A DNA stretch of 64,000 nt from Anarhynchus alexandrinus (Eukaryota; Chordata; Aves; Charadriiformes; Charadriidae): NCBI GenBank assembly GCA_008711295.1, contig VUYV01000100.1:1423106-1487105 (forward strand), written 5' to 3'. Below the pieces are notes generated by a model, which saw nothing but the letters and a program-made list of their open reading frames with translations, was not told where the DNA came from and ran no database searches. Position numbers and translations under genes: made by a program. Shown piece by piece: positions 12,216 through 23,945 of the stretch (within the stretch, counting starts at the first letter, position 1; each line of letters starts with the position of its first letter).

Positions 12216-14859
12216 CTCTTTCTCTCTCTTAGTTAACTCCTCTTTTGAATAAACAAAAATTATCATTTCTGTAGATCATTGAAAAGTTGTGTTTCACACA
12301 ATTTTCCTAACATGTCCTCAAAAATCCACACGCTCTTTCCTTTTCTTTGACAGATGGAAAAAAAAAGAAACAAATGCCAATTAGATGTAAGGTCCTACCA
12401 TATGTTTATATAACTGAATTAAAGTACACCAACAATCAAGCCTTTCCCAATCTTTCCCTAATCCTTAATATTCCTTCCTTTTGGTCTTCCCCTACAACCC
12501 AGTGTTGTCTGCTGAGCAGAATTTTTATTGAACTCTCACACTGAACCTGATTTTTTTTTTTTTCCCTTGGATTTTCACAATGGTGAGGGATGTTCATCTT
12601 TTTAATCAATACCTGGAAAGCAATAATAAAATTACCTAAAAGCATGATGAATGTTTGAGTGTTTTGTGTGACAGGCCAGAGTTAATAAACTAAAGTTCTT
12701 TTTGCCATCAGATTTGACAAACATGTTCAGGCTGGTTGGTAGTCTTAAAGCAGGTGCTCAGCCCTACAGTCTCAGAAATGGATGCTATATCAAAACTGAC
12801 ATGAATTAGTTAAAATTTGACACATTAATATCTCCAAATATCGACATTTCAGAAGTGGACATAGAAAGTTCAGGTTAGATCTGAAGAAATTGTGGGAAGC
12901 ATCCTTTCTTTTCCATCATCTGAAAGAACAGGGTGGGAATTTTCTTCCGAGCAACTGTGTCATCGGGTTGTGGACAGTGACAACATAACCTGTTTCTGAG
13001 CTGGAGGTATTACGTCGTGATGGCAAAGTTTACAAGTTGCCAATAAACAGATTCCAAATAGTTCCATTAGCTCTGCCTTCTTCCCTGGACTGCTTCTCTT
13101 AATGTTTGCGTTCTCTGATCGTCGATGTCTAGCACCACTTTTATCTTATTTTTCTCAGAGCTAGTTAGCTGGGGGTATGGTATAAACTACACCTCTTACA
13201 GGAAAGAAAGAAAATGTAAAATCTATTTAGTAAACAAGATGTCTGAGGATTAAGTAGAGGGGGTGAGGAGTCAGAATTAGAGGGACTTAAAGCTTGGTTT
13301 TTTGATGATGATACTAGCTAAGCATTTTTCAGCTTGAAGACAGTTTATTAGTTTCCCCTTTAAGGTTAAGTTCCAGGCCTGAATAAGAACAAAAATCTGA
13401 AAGCTAGACATCTCCAACAGCCAAAACTGAACACAACCTTTGCCTTAAAATGGTGCAAGGTCTCGTCTTTTTATGAGACTGACAAATAATTAAAAGTCCC
13501 TGAAATAATTCATCACAAATCCTCTATCCTTATAGCTTTGTCTCACCTTAACCATTATTTTGATCTAAGATTTGTTTAAAGTATAGCAAAATGCCGCTCC
13601 ACATTTCTCATTCCCTGAAACCTACAAAGCTGTTTTAAAATAATATCATCACTGGAGACTTTATTAAGGGATGGGCCAGAGACAGTAAAGTAAACCAAAG
13701 TTATAGAAAATCTACCTGGGACTTTAGGATTCTCTGTCCAGCTGTGCCAATAAATTGCTGTAAGAGTTAAAAAAGTTTTTTGGCTTACAGTCTGCCTCAA
13801 CAAATTTTAGGTAAGAATTTTTAGGAATTAAGCTTCTAGTCCAAGTGAGTCTGTAGCCTTTCTTTGTAGTCATTAGAGATACATGGGAGCATCCAAAGGG
13901 AAATTCATTAAGCTTTTTTGATATATATGTCTACATATATAGTATTAAAACCTCACTGTAGCTGCCTGATTTTCTCCCTTGATTATAGAATGATTTTATA
14001 TTGATTAGCCACCCAAAAGTTATGCGTCTAAGTGATACATTCTACCCATAACCATATAGTGCCTCTATTTTCATCCACCTAAAAGGAGGCAAAATTAAGC
14101 ACGAGCAAGCTTAGTATTCACTGCAGAAATATTTGGAAGTGCCAATATAGAAGTGCACTGTGAATTCCAAAGCCTTCAGCCTTTCTTTGTGAAAGAGGAA
14201 CTGAGGTGCTCATCCGTATCAGAATCTGCCCCGTGATATCACCGGCACTTTCTATTTCTTTACTTCAGAATCTAATTACCAAAACTGCTAATAAACAGGG
14301 CCTGGGACACCCATGGATGATGACAAGGTTAAAGGTTACTGCTGTATCCAGATGCTGTTTGGAAACCGCGTATCTTTGCAGTTATTTCACTTCCTTCCCT
14401 GCCAAAATGTGCTATTGTAAGTTTTCAGCGCTTCTGTTCTCTTGAACTGAGCATAATAGACGGTTTTCTGCAGGTAACTGTAGTTTAAAGGGGCAAACAG
14501 TATGTTATTTGCTGTAACTGCTGGGACTTAAGTCCACATCTGTAACCAAAATCAATACTCATGCTTATCTATTCCTCTTTCCAAAGACCTTTTTATTTAT
14601 AGGTGATAAAATTCAGGCAGTAGGTTTAAAATGCTCTGAAGCTCAAACTTAATTAAAGCATCTGTTTATCACCAAACATAACAAGCCATAAATTATATAG
14701 ATGTTTCGGTTTATTTTGCACTACAAACATGTCACTTTGATCGATATGGATTTGGCTGCTCTTGTGTACAGGAACGTGCTTGAAAGTGACAGCTCACATT
14801 TTTTTCAGTACAACAGTAGGAAAAGTTGATGAATAATTGTCAAACATGATTGACTGGGG
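12216..14859. other. Gene-free sequence
   Basis: No supported gene or element was found. A T15-like run lies near 12550. The ORFs are short and unrelated to known families as far as can be read. Confidence 0.5.
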
Positions 14860-14949
14860 GGAGATTTTCAAAGGCCCAGGTGCCCGGTCCCTATTAGCTA
14901 TCAGTGGAATGTAGGTTCCTGGCTCCTGTTTGTGTCTTTGAAAGTCTCC
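14860..14949. mobile_element. MITE-like short inverted-repeat element
   Basis: The terminal inverted repeats are GGAGATTTTCAAAG at 14860-14873 and CTTTGAAAGTCTCC at 14936-14949, a 14-bp match with one mismatch. The 60-odd bp between them include GGTGCC and AGGTTCCTGGCTCC. The TTTTCAAAGG...CTTTGAAA arrangement resembles an old palindromic non-autonomous repeat common in amniote genomes. I cannot name the family and saw no clear target duplication. The call rests on the inverted repeats. Confidence 0.5.
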
Positions 14950-16455
14950 TTCCTAGATATATCAAAAGTCTTAGGTGGAGTTAGTTAGCTGAATTAGAAA
15001 TGAGCTTCCATACCTTTAAAAGGGGCTGAAAGTTATGGAAAATAAAAAGGGACTGCGTAGTAATTTTATCAGTTAGAAATTCCGTTAGAGATGTGGAAAA
15101 TCATGTTTCAGGGAATTCCTTTTAGAATTCCAAAAAGGATATAATAAGTTAGAGCTGGAAGACATGATTTATGGGGAAAAGATTTAGGGCCTGAATCAGT
15201 ATAGAGAAAAGTTTTTTAAAAGAGTCAGTTCACTTTTGCTAACTTGGAATTAGACCTTAAGGAAATTGAATAAGCTAAATAAAACGTAAGAGACCATAAA
15301 CATATCCTGAAAAGGAAAGCAATAAATTTCAGTTCCTTCAGAATCATCTTAATATTTCTTTATTTGAGGAGAGTAGGATATTATTCTGGAATAATATAAC
15401 TTCCTTCTGCTGTGAGTGTTGAGTAAATAGTTTGTACTTCAAAGAATGAGGCATTTATAGCATGTGCTTGTAGAATGACACTGCACAACCTTTATCTAAC
15501 CTATTAAAGTCCAAGTGGGATTACAGCATGAGGCCTAGAATGGGCACTTTAATAGCCTAATTACCCACTGTTTTATCTTTTCTTCTTTTCTTTTTTCTTT
15601 TTTCTTTTTTTTTTTAATTCAAGAACTCTTACACAAATTGAGAAATCATGTGGCCGTAGCTGACCAAAATGGACTCGGATGGATTGCATTTCTGTTCTAA
15701 GACATCAGAGGAGTGTCTCTCTCTCCATGCATTTCCCCTTTATCCAATTAGTTTTCTGGATATTGTTTCCAAATACAGTTCAGCTTTTTATTTATCACCC
15801 TATAGCTATAAGTGGCTGCAAACATGAAGGCCCTTGGTTTTGTATAGATGAGTTACTTTGATAGATGTCATGTAACACCTTTGTGTGACTGATGGTGGGT
15901 TTCATCCCACCGTAGTATTTTCAGTACATGTAAAAAGTTTTGATCAGGCTTCCTATTTGCTGAACACTCCCCATGGAGATGGCACAGCCCCCTTAAAAGT
16001 CTCAACAAACTCAGTGTTAATTCGACAGATTAGTAATTAACAATGATCAGGAAATGCAGGAACACTTCATAAAGTTAGTATCTTGATGATTCAATGCAGT
16101 GAAAACAGCCTTCATTTAAATTCCCAGAAAATTAGTGTTTTCTCTTCAACTTTGTTTACTTTTCTTCAGTGGCTCTTTCTGGACATAGGTCTGAGTTGAT
16201 TTTTGTTAATGAAATGTATTGGGAAGTGGCTAACAGTGATAGTAGGAGAACCATTTATTGCTTTTTTTAAACATATTTTTCTCTTGATTAAGAAAGTTTT
16301 AGCCAATCAGCCAAAATAGAAGTAGTTCCATGTGACTTAGCTGTCCATCCATTCACTGTGAGAAATAGACTGCAGTGCAAAAGTAATCCATTGGATGAGA
16401 ATTATTTGAAAATTATTTGAATTTGAAATTATTTCTGAATATTAAGAAAAAATAG
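14950..16455. other. Gene-free sequence with a T/C tract
   Basis: Nothing recognisable apart from the pyrimidine tract at 15576-15615. The region around 15790-15910 has ordinary composition and no domain-bearing ORF. Confidence 0.5.
15576..15615 (+). repeat. T/C-rich pyrimidine tract
   Basis: About 40 bases of T with single C interruptions, without a purine. It is a simple repeat and may be length-variable. Confidence 0.85.
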
Positions 16456-16612
16456 ATCATAGAATCATGGACTACCAGTTTGGGACCTCAAGGATCACCT
16501 GGTCCAATCTTTCTTGGCAAAAGCACGATCTGGATAAAGCGACACCCTGTCCTGCTGAATCTTAAAAGTGTCCAGTGTTGGGGAATCCACCACTTCCCTG
16601 GGGAGATTATTC
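16456..16612 (-). mobile_element. Diverged CR1 LINE fragment (antisense), 3' end
   Basis: The plus strand begins with the CR1 tail complement ATCATAGAATCATGGACTAC, followed by GGGACCTCAAGGATCACCTG and GTCCAATC, then the ORF2 C-terminal complement (GGGGAATCCACCACTTCCCT near 16579). This places a 5'-truncated CR1 of about 157 bp on the minus strand. Its internal sequence (GGCAAAAGCAC..., CCACTTCCCTGGGGA) matches the complement of the copy at 41341-41503, so both belong to the same older subfamily, different from the younger copies at 38.8 and 57.8 kb. Confidence 0.88.
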
Positions 16613-19317
16613 GTAGATAGCTTTACAAAACTTGGGTCATGTTCTTAAATAAGAAACAAATAGGGAAACGCAGTGCTTAACTGAAAGATTCACTTTGTTA
16701 ATTATGAATCATATGCCACTTCTGAGCTTTGTGGGTTAATGAAGAGAGAAGGTTTAGATGAGACACTTTGACAAGGATTCCTATACTTTACAGATTATTT
16801 TAATAACTTCTAAATGTATACTTTTTTCATACTTAGAAAAGACTTTGCAAGTCTCCTTCTTACATCAGATGTCATCAAACGTAACCCCTAAGGACGAAGA
16901 GGGCAAATGTAGTATATATTTTAATGAACTATGAAAATATTACTATCTAAATATTTTACAAGACAGTAACATTAAAATGCTTAGGCTGCTCTCATTGATA
17001 CTATACTTAAATACAGACTTGTTACGCTAAAATAAGATTCAATAAATTCTTGCTTGTAGTACTGGTAACTAATGCTGCTTGATTCCCACTAGTGCACTTT
17101 TGGGTGGATTTGTCTTTCTCTTTATGGTGATCATGAAATGTTTATTCTCTTGTAACTCAGCTGGACTGGGAGTTATCAGAAATTTGCAGAGGCATGGAAT
17201 TATTTTGGGTGTTTCTGGGTGTGTTCAGTGTTGAATAAAAGTTGTTAGGAAGCTGGCTGGATATGTGATGTGATACTGAGTTGAGAAAACTGTTCTGTGA
17301 CATCAGAGTTCCAAAGATAATAAAAGCTATTTTGAGACCTATTTGCACAGTGGAGAGCTTGATTCTCTTCATAGTAAGACGAAACATGTGATACACTCTT
17401 TTTTTTTCTTTATTTTTCAAAATTAAAGTAAGCATTCAAAGTAGGTAAGTGATCCACAAGTTGCTTTTCGGCAGCATGAATTTCTTACCTGAATTATTTC
17501 CATTATGATAGCACATCAAGGCTCTAACTGAATTCAGAATATCATCATACTAACCACTATACACATGTAAAATCTAGACGATTTCTATCCAGTTGCTCCT
17601 GTAGTGCAAATAGGCATTATAAGGAAGCATGGTATAGAACTTTCGAAAGATAAATGAGAAAGCTAAACATGGAATCAGTCTCTTGTAACTGCCATACCAA
17701 TGTCTTGGCTGCTAAACGAGGCTGTCTCTCTTGTCTCTCAGCCTAAACATTTACTCTAAATTGAAACCGTGTTTATTTAGAACTGCTTTGACATGCTGCC
17801 ATTTCTGAATTTTTCAAATACTATAAAACTAAACCACATGGAGGAGAGGGAGGAGGAGGGACAAATGCAAAACAAAACCAGGACAAACAACAACTGCTGG
17901 GCTCTAATGCACCTGGGGCCATCAGTGATGGCAGTGTGTGAATCACCAGTATATCCTGATGAGTTTTATACCGTCATTTTGTCCAATTATTTAAAGTGTC
18001 TTACGTGCAGGACTTTACATTTAAAAGACTGGCAATCATAATACTTCCTTTTTGTTTTTAAACAGTAGGCAATCATTGGGTTTAGGCAAATTGTCTGAGG
18101 CTTACAAAAGAGGAAGGTTTGTTAGTGTAGATGAGTAAATTGTGCAGATCCTTCTTTTATGCAGCTAATCAAACTTTGTCTTTAAATTGTTTGTTTGTTA
18201 TAGTTTTGCTGAGGCTGACATCCCTTAGTGAAAATTCTGGTGTTTATGAGATAACACAGCTGCTGGGCAAATGGCAAAGATTTAAAAATGCTGTTGAGCT
18301 GAAACGGGGAAATCAGTCTGCATATAGCAATAGCCCCTCATGGTCACCTTACCCCACTATGAACTGTCATCCAAATATCAATTTAACCCTTTTAGAGGCA
18401 GAGAGGGAGGCAAAAAAACCACCACCAACCATACAAAAAACTTCCTCTTTACTTTAATTTCCTTCTTTTCTCACAAAAATATCAGCACATTTCTGTAAGT
18501 GTGAGACATTAGGTGAAGCTCTAGAAAAGGTTTCTTTTAAACTAAGCAAAAACTTCTGATGATTTTGAAATTACTGAGCTGTATGAGAATAACAGATTTC
18601 TTATTAGTTTGCTGGGGTCTAGAGGGTAGTAGGACTCAGAAACAAGGAAGTTATTTTCTCACAGGAACAGAAAGCTGACAGATAAAGCAAACCATCCAAA
18701 GCCTTTTGGATATTTCATCCATCTACACCTACATAGAGGCATGAACAGCTGCTGCACCTCCTCTGACCTTTTCTTCTCATCCTCATTTATGTTATATTCT
18801 GGTTCACTAGCCTTTGATTGCAATTAGCTGATAGAAATTACCACTTTTTGCTTTCATTTCTGTATTCTTTGCTCAGTAAACATCTGCCTTTTTTCTTTAT
18901 CCTTCTCTGATATGTCCACCTGTAAGTGATCACTGAGCCCTTACAATGGAAGGCTCAGAGGAGATGGCCAAGGACCACGTGCTTATGATGCTTGGAGAAG
19001 AATGTGCGGAGTGACTAACCGTGGCTGTTGTAAAGGAAGCTGAACTCATGGCAAAGGGGGCCAGAGGGGAGCCTTTGCTCTGTAGGAGTGGTTATATCAG
19101 CTGTTTGGTAACTGTCCATCCCTTAGTCAGTCAATAAAATGCAAAAAAACCCCAACCCTGTCACATAGAGAATCCAAACTGAGCAACAAGCCAAAGACCT
19201 CTGAGGAGAGCAATGGGCTTGAGCTGGTTTCGACCCATGTATGCTTCATAGTGACTGGGGATGTTTGGTGTCATGATGCTGAGGATATGATAGAGCTCAG
19301 TAAGGAAATTCTTGTTT
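16613..19317. other. Gene-free sequence
   Basis: No exon or mobile element was recognised. A 22-codon ATG-to-stop frame at 18946-19014 in a locally GC-richer patch is not credible evidence of a gene. Confidence 0.5.
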
Positions 19318-19475
19318 GTATTGTGATTCAATTGAATATCGCAATTGCTGCACCCCGCTAAGTGCAGTTTTTACTTGCGCTGCGATTCACATGCATTCCC
19401 GCATCTCTCTGCTAAATCAAAATCCCGTGTAACTTAAAAGATCTTAAAATCCTGTATTGCGCATTAACCCCCCAC
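19318..19475. other. Candidate conserved non-coding element
   Basis: A repeat-free stretch of mixed composition that keeps several CpGs (ATATCGCAATTG, CTTGCGCTGCGATTC, TTCCCGCATC, TATTGCGCATTAA), unlike the CpG-poor surroundings. It contains the palindrome TTCAATTGAA and ATTA/TAAT-type homeodomain-like cores. This is a compositional impression only; no alignment is available. Confidence 0.25.
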
Positions 19476-22204
19476 ATGTGGAATATCTAAAGAAATCTGG
19501 TCAGAGTCCTTCACTGTGGCACCACTGACAGCGCAGAACATTCTCCCTGACCTCCAGAGTCCCAGAGCACATCCAGTCTGTCCACTCCTGCACTCATCAG
19601 AAAACACTGAATTCCCTCTTGGCCCTGGACCTTCCTTCCTACTTACTGCTTATAGCTGTTGAGTTACGTAAAGCAATAGCACAGTGGGTTTTGTGAGAAG
19701 CACCTCACAAAACACACTTCTGTTGTGCTGTCTTCAATGACTTCACAAAAGAAGTGGTATTTTGCATAAACTAAGGAAGAAAAGCTCAGCCTTGCAAGCA
19801 GATTGTTGTTACATGAAGTGGCTCCAAATCTGTATGTGAAGCCTTTCTAGCTCTCTTCATTTTCTGTGACCCTTAATGATGAGGTTTAAGTCAGCCTCTT
19901 ATCCAGGGAAATAAAATCAAAGAAAGCTGCTGAACACATTTAATATATTTGCTTTGATGCTTTGATGAAGAGTTTACATAGTGAAAAAGAAAAAAGAACT
20001 GTTGGACGTAATAGGGTGAAATTAAAAGCTGACTAATCTTTCATTGAAATAATTGTTAACACTGCCAGTGGTTTGAAAATGAACAGCACACAATGGTAGC
20101 CCACACTCTGAAGGCCATTTCAGAATTTACTTCCTCTGGCATTCTGAAGAAGATAAGCATTTGAATACTCAAGAGATTTGGGCTTTAGGTGATAAATCTG
20201 CTCTTTGCACTGCTCACATGTGCTTTCTGGATCCTGCGTAGAAACCGGCCAAAGGAGATACTCCCTCATAAAACACGTGGAGCATCATGCCTCGGGAGGT
20301 TATGGGGAAAAGGTTTATAGGGGTTCTAAACGCATTTGGTTAAAGTGATAGAATTCAAAGCAGAGCAACTGAATTAAAAATGAAACTGTGTCTTGCTCTG
20401 AGAGTCCTTGAGTCACAGATTGCTGGCATCTGCTGTAGCACTGTGGGAAGTATCGGTATATGCTCGCCCTGTTTTTACAGTCTTACAAAAACATCTCCTA
20501 TTCTCCATTTTAAAAGAAAAATCTAGAATTATCTTTTCCCTGACTGGTTCACTCATTCATCTGCCCTAATGTTTTTTACAAGGCACAGGAAAAAAGCACT
20601 CTTAACTATTGCAAAGATGTCACCTTTGACATGTAGTGGTGGAGGGGGTGGGGGGGTCATGCAAACTGCCTGAACTTACAGGATGGAACCTGCAGAGTCA
20701 GCAGGCTTTTATCCCTTCCCTCCCACTCTGTTTCCTCTACCTCTGCTAATAGGCGTATAAAAAAAAATCTTCAAACAACACTGCATAAACTCTGATTTAT
20801 CTGCCCTATGAGCAGGGTAGATGTGTACTTAACTCCTAGAAATCTATGGATGGCCTGCTACCATTAAGAAGAGGCTGTGGAGAAGTGGGAAAGTAGATGG
20901 CAAAGACTTGCCTCCAGTCACTTTTTCATCCAGTTCCTCTAAATGTTTTGACTTTGCAAAAAAATATTTGATTATAAATCTGTGCTATTTATATGCAGAA
21001 CCTAAACATGCCAATAACAAATAGCTGTCTGTGAAAACAGTAGATGACCCCTTAATACAAATACCATGTGAAGGGTACTTAGCTTTATAGATGATTTGTT
21101 AGGTGAGAGGATAAAAGCACTGCATGGAATTCCTCAGTGATTTGAATTTGCAACAATATGTAGAAAGCCATATGGATGTTATTGTAGGGGGAAGTGGAAG
21201 AGTTTGGTGTCCATTTTAATTCCTAATGGCTTTTAGTATAAACTAGCCTGGGTCTACTGAAATAAGACTGCGTGTACCAGTAGGTATGTGGCCCAAAATT
21301 TAATTACTGCTTTTCACTTGGCATTTTTCTGATCTGTATGATCACTTCCTCCACCACCAAAAATCACTAGAGGGTGGCTCACTGCAAAAAAAAAAATATA
21401 TTTTGTGACAAATTCTCCAGTTCCTGAGAAACTAATCCTGGTATAAATTCTTAAATAATTATTTAGGGATATAGCTCACGCTTCCCTAGAACATGAATTG
21501 GATCAGAACATTCATTCTCTGCACTTGCCAGTTGTCCTTAGCTGTGTTAGTGGCTCTCAGACAGTGTCACTGAGAAGAGAAAAACTAGCAAATTATAGGA
21601 TGTTGAGATTAAGACAATAATTATGCCAACTATACCTCAGAGAAAATCTGTTCTCTGGATTTTCCTAACCTCTATCACCCAGGTTGCAAGAAGTTACCCA
21701 TAGCAATTCCTTTTTTAGACAAAATAGGAAGACACCTATTAGAAAGCCTGAAATTAGCGAAGATTTTTAAAAATGACCAGTGGTGATTCAAATATTGCTT
21801 GTAGGCCAGAAGAACATACTCATGGGACAAATTCCAGTATGGGATTAGGGCAGGGAAGATAAATAAAGATTAAAAGGAATAGTTATACTTTCAAATACGA
21901 AGTAAAAGGGAGTATGCCACTTAAAAAGTGCAAGTCTTGGTGAACACTGTGGTGACATAAAAATTTATATATAGTTATCCTCGGGCTGTGCACGAGTGTT
22001 TATTCATGTCTGTCTTATGCAGACAATATGTGCAGTTCTCTTAATGCGTGGAAATATTCTAGTTGATAAACAAAAAGCTTAGCACACATGACATTATATA
22101 TTTGGATACAGCATTTAATATTTTATTTTGTGAAGAATTGTCAGCTTATTTCTAAGGAAAATAAGCCAAATTCAACTGCATCTCAAAATTGCTGTGGAAG
22201 AATC
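19476..22204. other. Gene-free sequence
   Basis: No supported gene or transposon was found. It contains a G-rich run at 20639-20656 and an A12 run near 21386. Confidence 0.5.
20639..20656 (+). repeat. G-rich tract
   Basis: The sequence GTGGAGGGGGTGGGGGGG has several adjacent G-tracts and could form a G-quadruplex. No gene is adjacent. Confidence 0.8.
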
Positions 22205-22785
22205 AGCAAAGACACAATGAATGGCAACAAGCAGTTACAGGGCAACACTAAAGACAAGGAGAGACTCAATTTGTTAAGATTTGTTACCCTGGAATAGAAG
22301 AAGATGAAGAATGATATGATAGAGACATATAAAAGAGGAAGTTTTACATGAGATGAACAAGACAGATTGTTCGCTCTCACAACAGGAAAAGTAGGGAGCA
22401 CAAACTGGTATTGCTTGGCAGCAAATGCAAGATAAAACCAAGGAAGAGGGTTTTTTTTTTTACATAAATCCATAACTAAACTGTGGAACTTATTGCAAGA
22501 ATATTGAGGATTTCTTGTACTACAGAAAAATTAAAATTTGGACAAATTCATGAAAAACAGACCCAGCCTTGGCTATATTAAATAGAATGATCCAGTTACA
22601 ACTTTCCTATACAGCAACTCTCTAAAATTATAATCTCTACAGAGTGAGAGTTTATGCCGGGGAAGGGTTACTCTGTACTTACCCTATTTCTGATTTCTCT
22701 CCTGGGGCCACACATCTATCTCCAGTGGACAATGGTGTCCCAGGCTGACCTTTGAGCCGATCCTGTGCTCTTCTGTTCTTCTACA
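22205..22785 (+). mobile_element. Ancient CR1/L3-type LINE fragment, 3' end
   Basis: The best preserved of the old LINE copies here, about 580 bp in sense orientation. Blocks occur in the order expected of the ORF2 C-terminus and 3' UTR: GACAAGGAGAGACTCAATTT (22254), GAAGAATGATATGATAGAGA (22306), TTGTTCGCTCTCACAACAGG (22368), AACTGTGGAACTTATTGCAA (22479), GGACAAATTCATGAAAAACA (22540), then the UTR blocks GGGGAAGGGTTACTCTGTAC (22659), TCTCTCCTGGGGCCAC (22696) and TGACCTTTGAGCCGATCCTG (22746). The frame is destroyed by stops and indels. Identification is from remembered family features. Confidence 0.8.
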
Positions 22786-23762
22786 GACCAGGATTTGAAT
22801 TTCAGCGCTTCAGGAGAATCTGCAGGGGGGATGGATGCACACGCAATGTGTTTTGTATTTTAATTCCAGGCAGCGCAGTAGACTGGGTTATATCAGACTC
22901 AATTTGTCTGAAAGGTGCATTTTTTAAAGATGGTTAAATGTGAATTTAAGTCTCTCAGATTTTAAAACATAGTCCTCAATATCTTCTAGTTAGAGAGAAA
23001 ACAGGGGAAGCTGATGATTTAAGGGAGGTGATAGACCTGTAGGAAGACCTGAAGGCCAAGCTCAAGTTATTGCAAGTACAGATTCATATCCCTCTCAAGT
23101 GGCCAAACCCAAGGATAAGGATTTTGGCTTGTGGTTTGACCTAGATGTTCCAAGGTACCAGTAAGTAGGAGAGAAAATAGTTCCAAGGATTGCTTAATAA
23201 TAACGTAATAATTTTGTATCCATGGAATGGCACAACTTAGCTTAACAGCTGTTAAAATTTTATCACTTACAAACCTGATTCTGTTGGCTACATTCAGTAG
23301 CTATATTTCATCATCTGGTCTATGCATTGATCATCTATGCTCTGTAAGTGCCTTAAAAGAATGAGAAAGTATGTGTTGCCGATATTAAGTAGAATTACAA
23401 GATTTTAGCTATTTGAGTGGGTTAGTCATATCAAGTAACTGTAAAGTCTTGAACATGGCTTGTTGCATCAGCTATAGCTTAAGCTGCTTTGCTACAAGAG
23501 CATAAACCAATAGTTTTACACAAAAGAATTTGGCCATCACACAGATCAGGCTAGGACCGCAGAAATTTTGCCAGCTTTCACCACATTTATGGAATATTAA
23601 TAAAGAACAAGAACATTCAGGAGAAATATTTAAAATATTTTGCTAATCCTGGATGACTCAGTTTCTTTGTACTCAAGATAAGTTTACAAATGATACCATC
23701 TGATTTATGGGGATGCTTGATGATTTGAGATCCTCTAAGTCAAAAATGGAACTGACGGAGGT
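22786..23762. other. Gene-free sequence
   Basis: Nothing recognisable was found between the ancient CR1 and the nested CR1 pair. Confidence 0.5.
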
Positions 23763-23945
23763 TCACAGAATCACAGAGTGGTCAGGGTTGGAAGAGACCT
23801 TTGGAGATCATAGAATCATAGAATCACTGAGGTTGGAAGGGACCTTTAAGATCATCAAGTCCAACCATTAACCTACCCTGACAAGATCACCTAGTCCAAC
23901 CCCCTGCCAAAGCAGGTTCACCTACAGCAGGTTGGACAGGAACTT
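23763..23945 (-). mobile_element. CR1 LINE tail (antisense), interrupted by a second CR1
   Basis: The plus strand starts TCACAGAATCACAGAGTGGT and continues with the CR1 3'-end complement GGTTGGAAGAGACCTTTGGA to 23810. It resumes after an insertion with CCTAGTCCAACCCCCTGCCA at 23890 and AAAGCAGGTTCACCTACAGC. The two halves join into a continuous CR1 3' end once 23811-23889 is removed. The element is a 5'-truncated minus-strand fragment and was the landing site of the inner copy. Confidence 0.88.
23811..23889 (-). mobile_element. Nested CR1 tail with AGATCA target duplication
   Basis: A second CR1 3' end (TAGAATCATAGAATCACTGA, then GGTTGGAAGGGACCTTTAAG and GTCCAACCATTAACCTACCC) sits inside the outer CR1. 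The hexamer AGATCA occurs at 23805-23810, in the outer element before the insert, and at 23884-23889, after it. That is consistent with a 6-bp target-site duplication. Only about 73 bp of CR1 was inserted, an extreme 5' truncation. Because AGATCA also occurs naturally in CR1 tails, the duplication is likely but not certain. Confidence 0.8.

Noticed and set aside
18946..19014. 22-codon ATG-to-stop frame in a GC-richer patch
   Set aside because: Too short, with no known homologue and no splice or promoter context.
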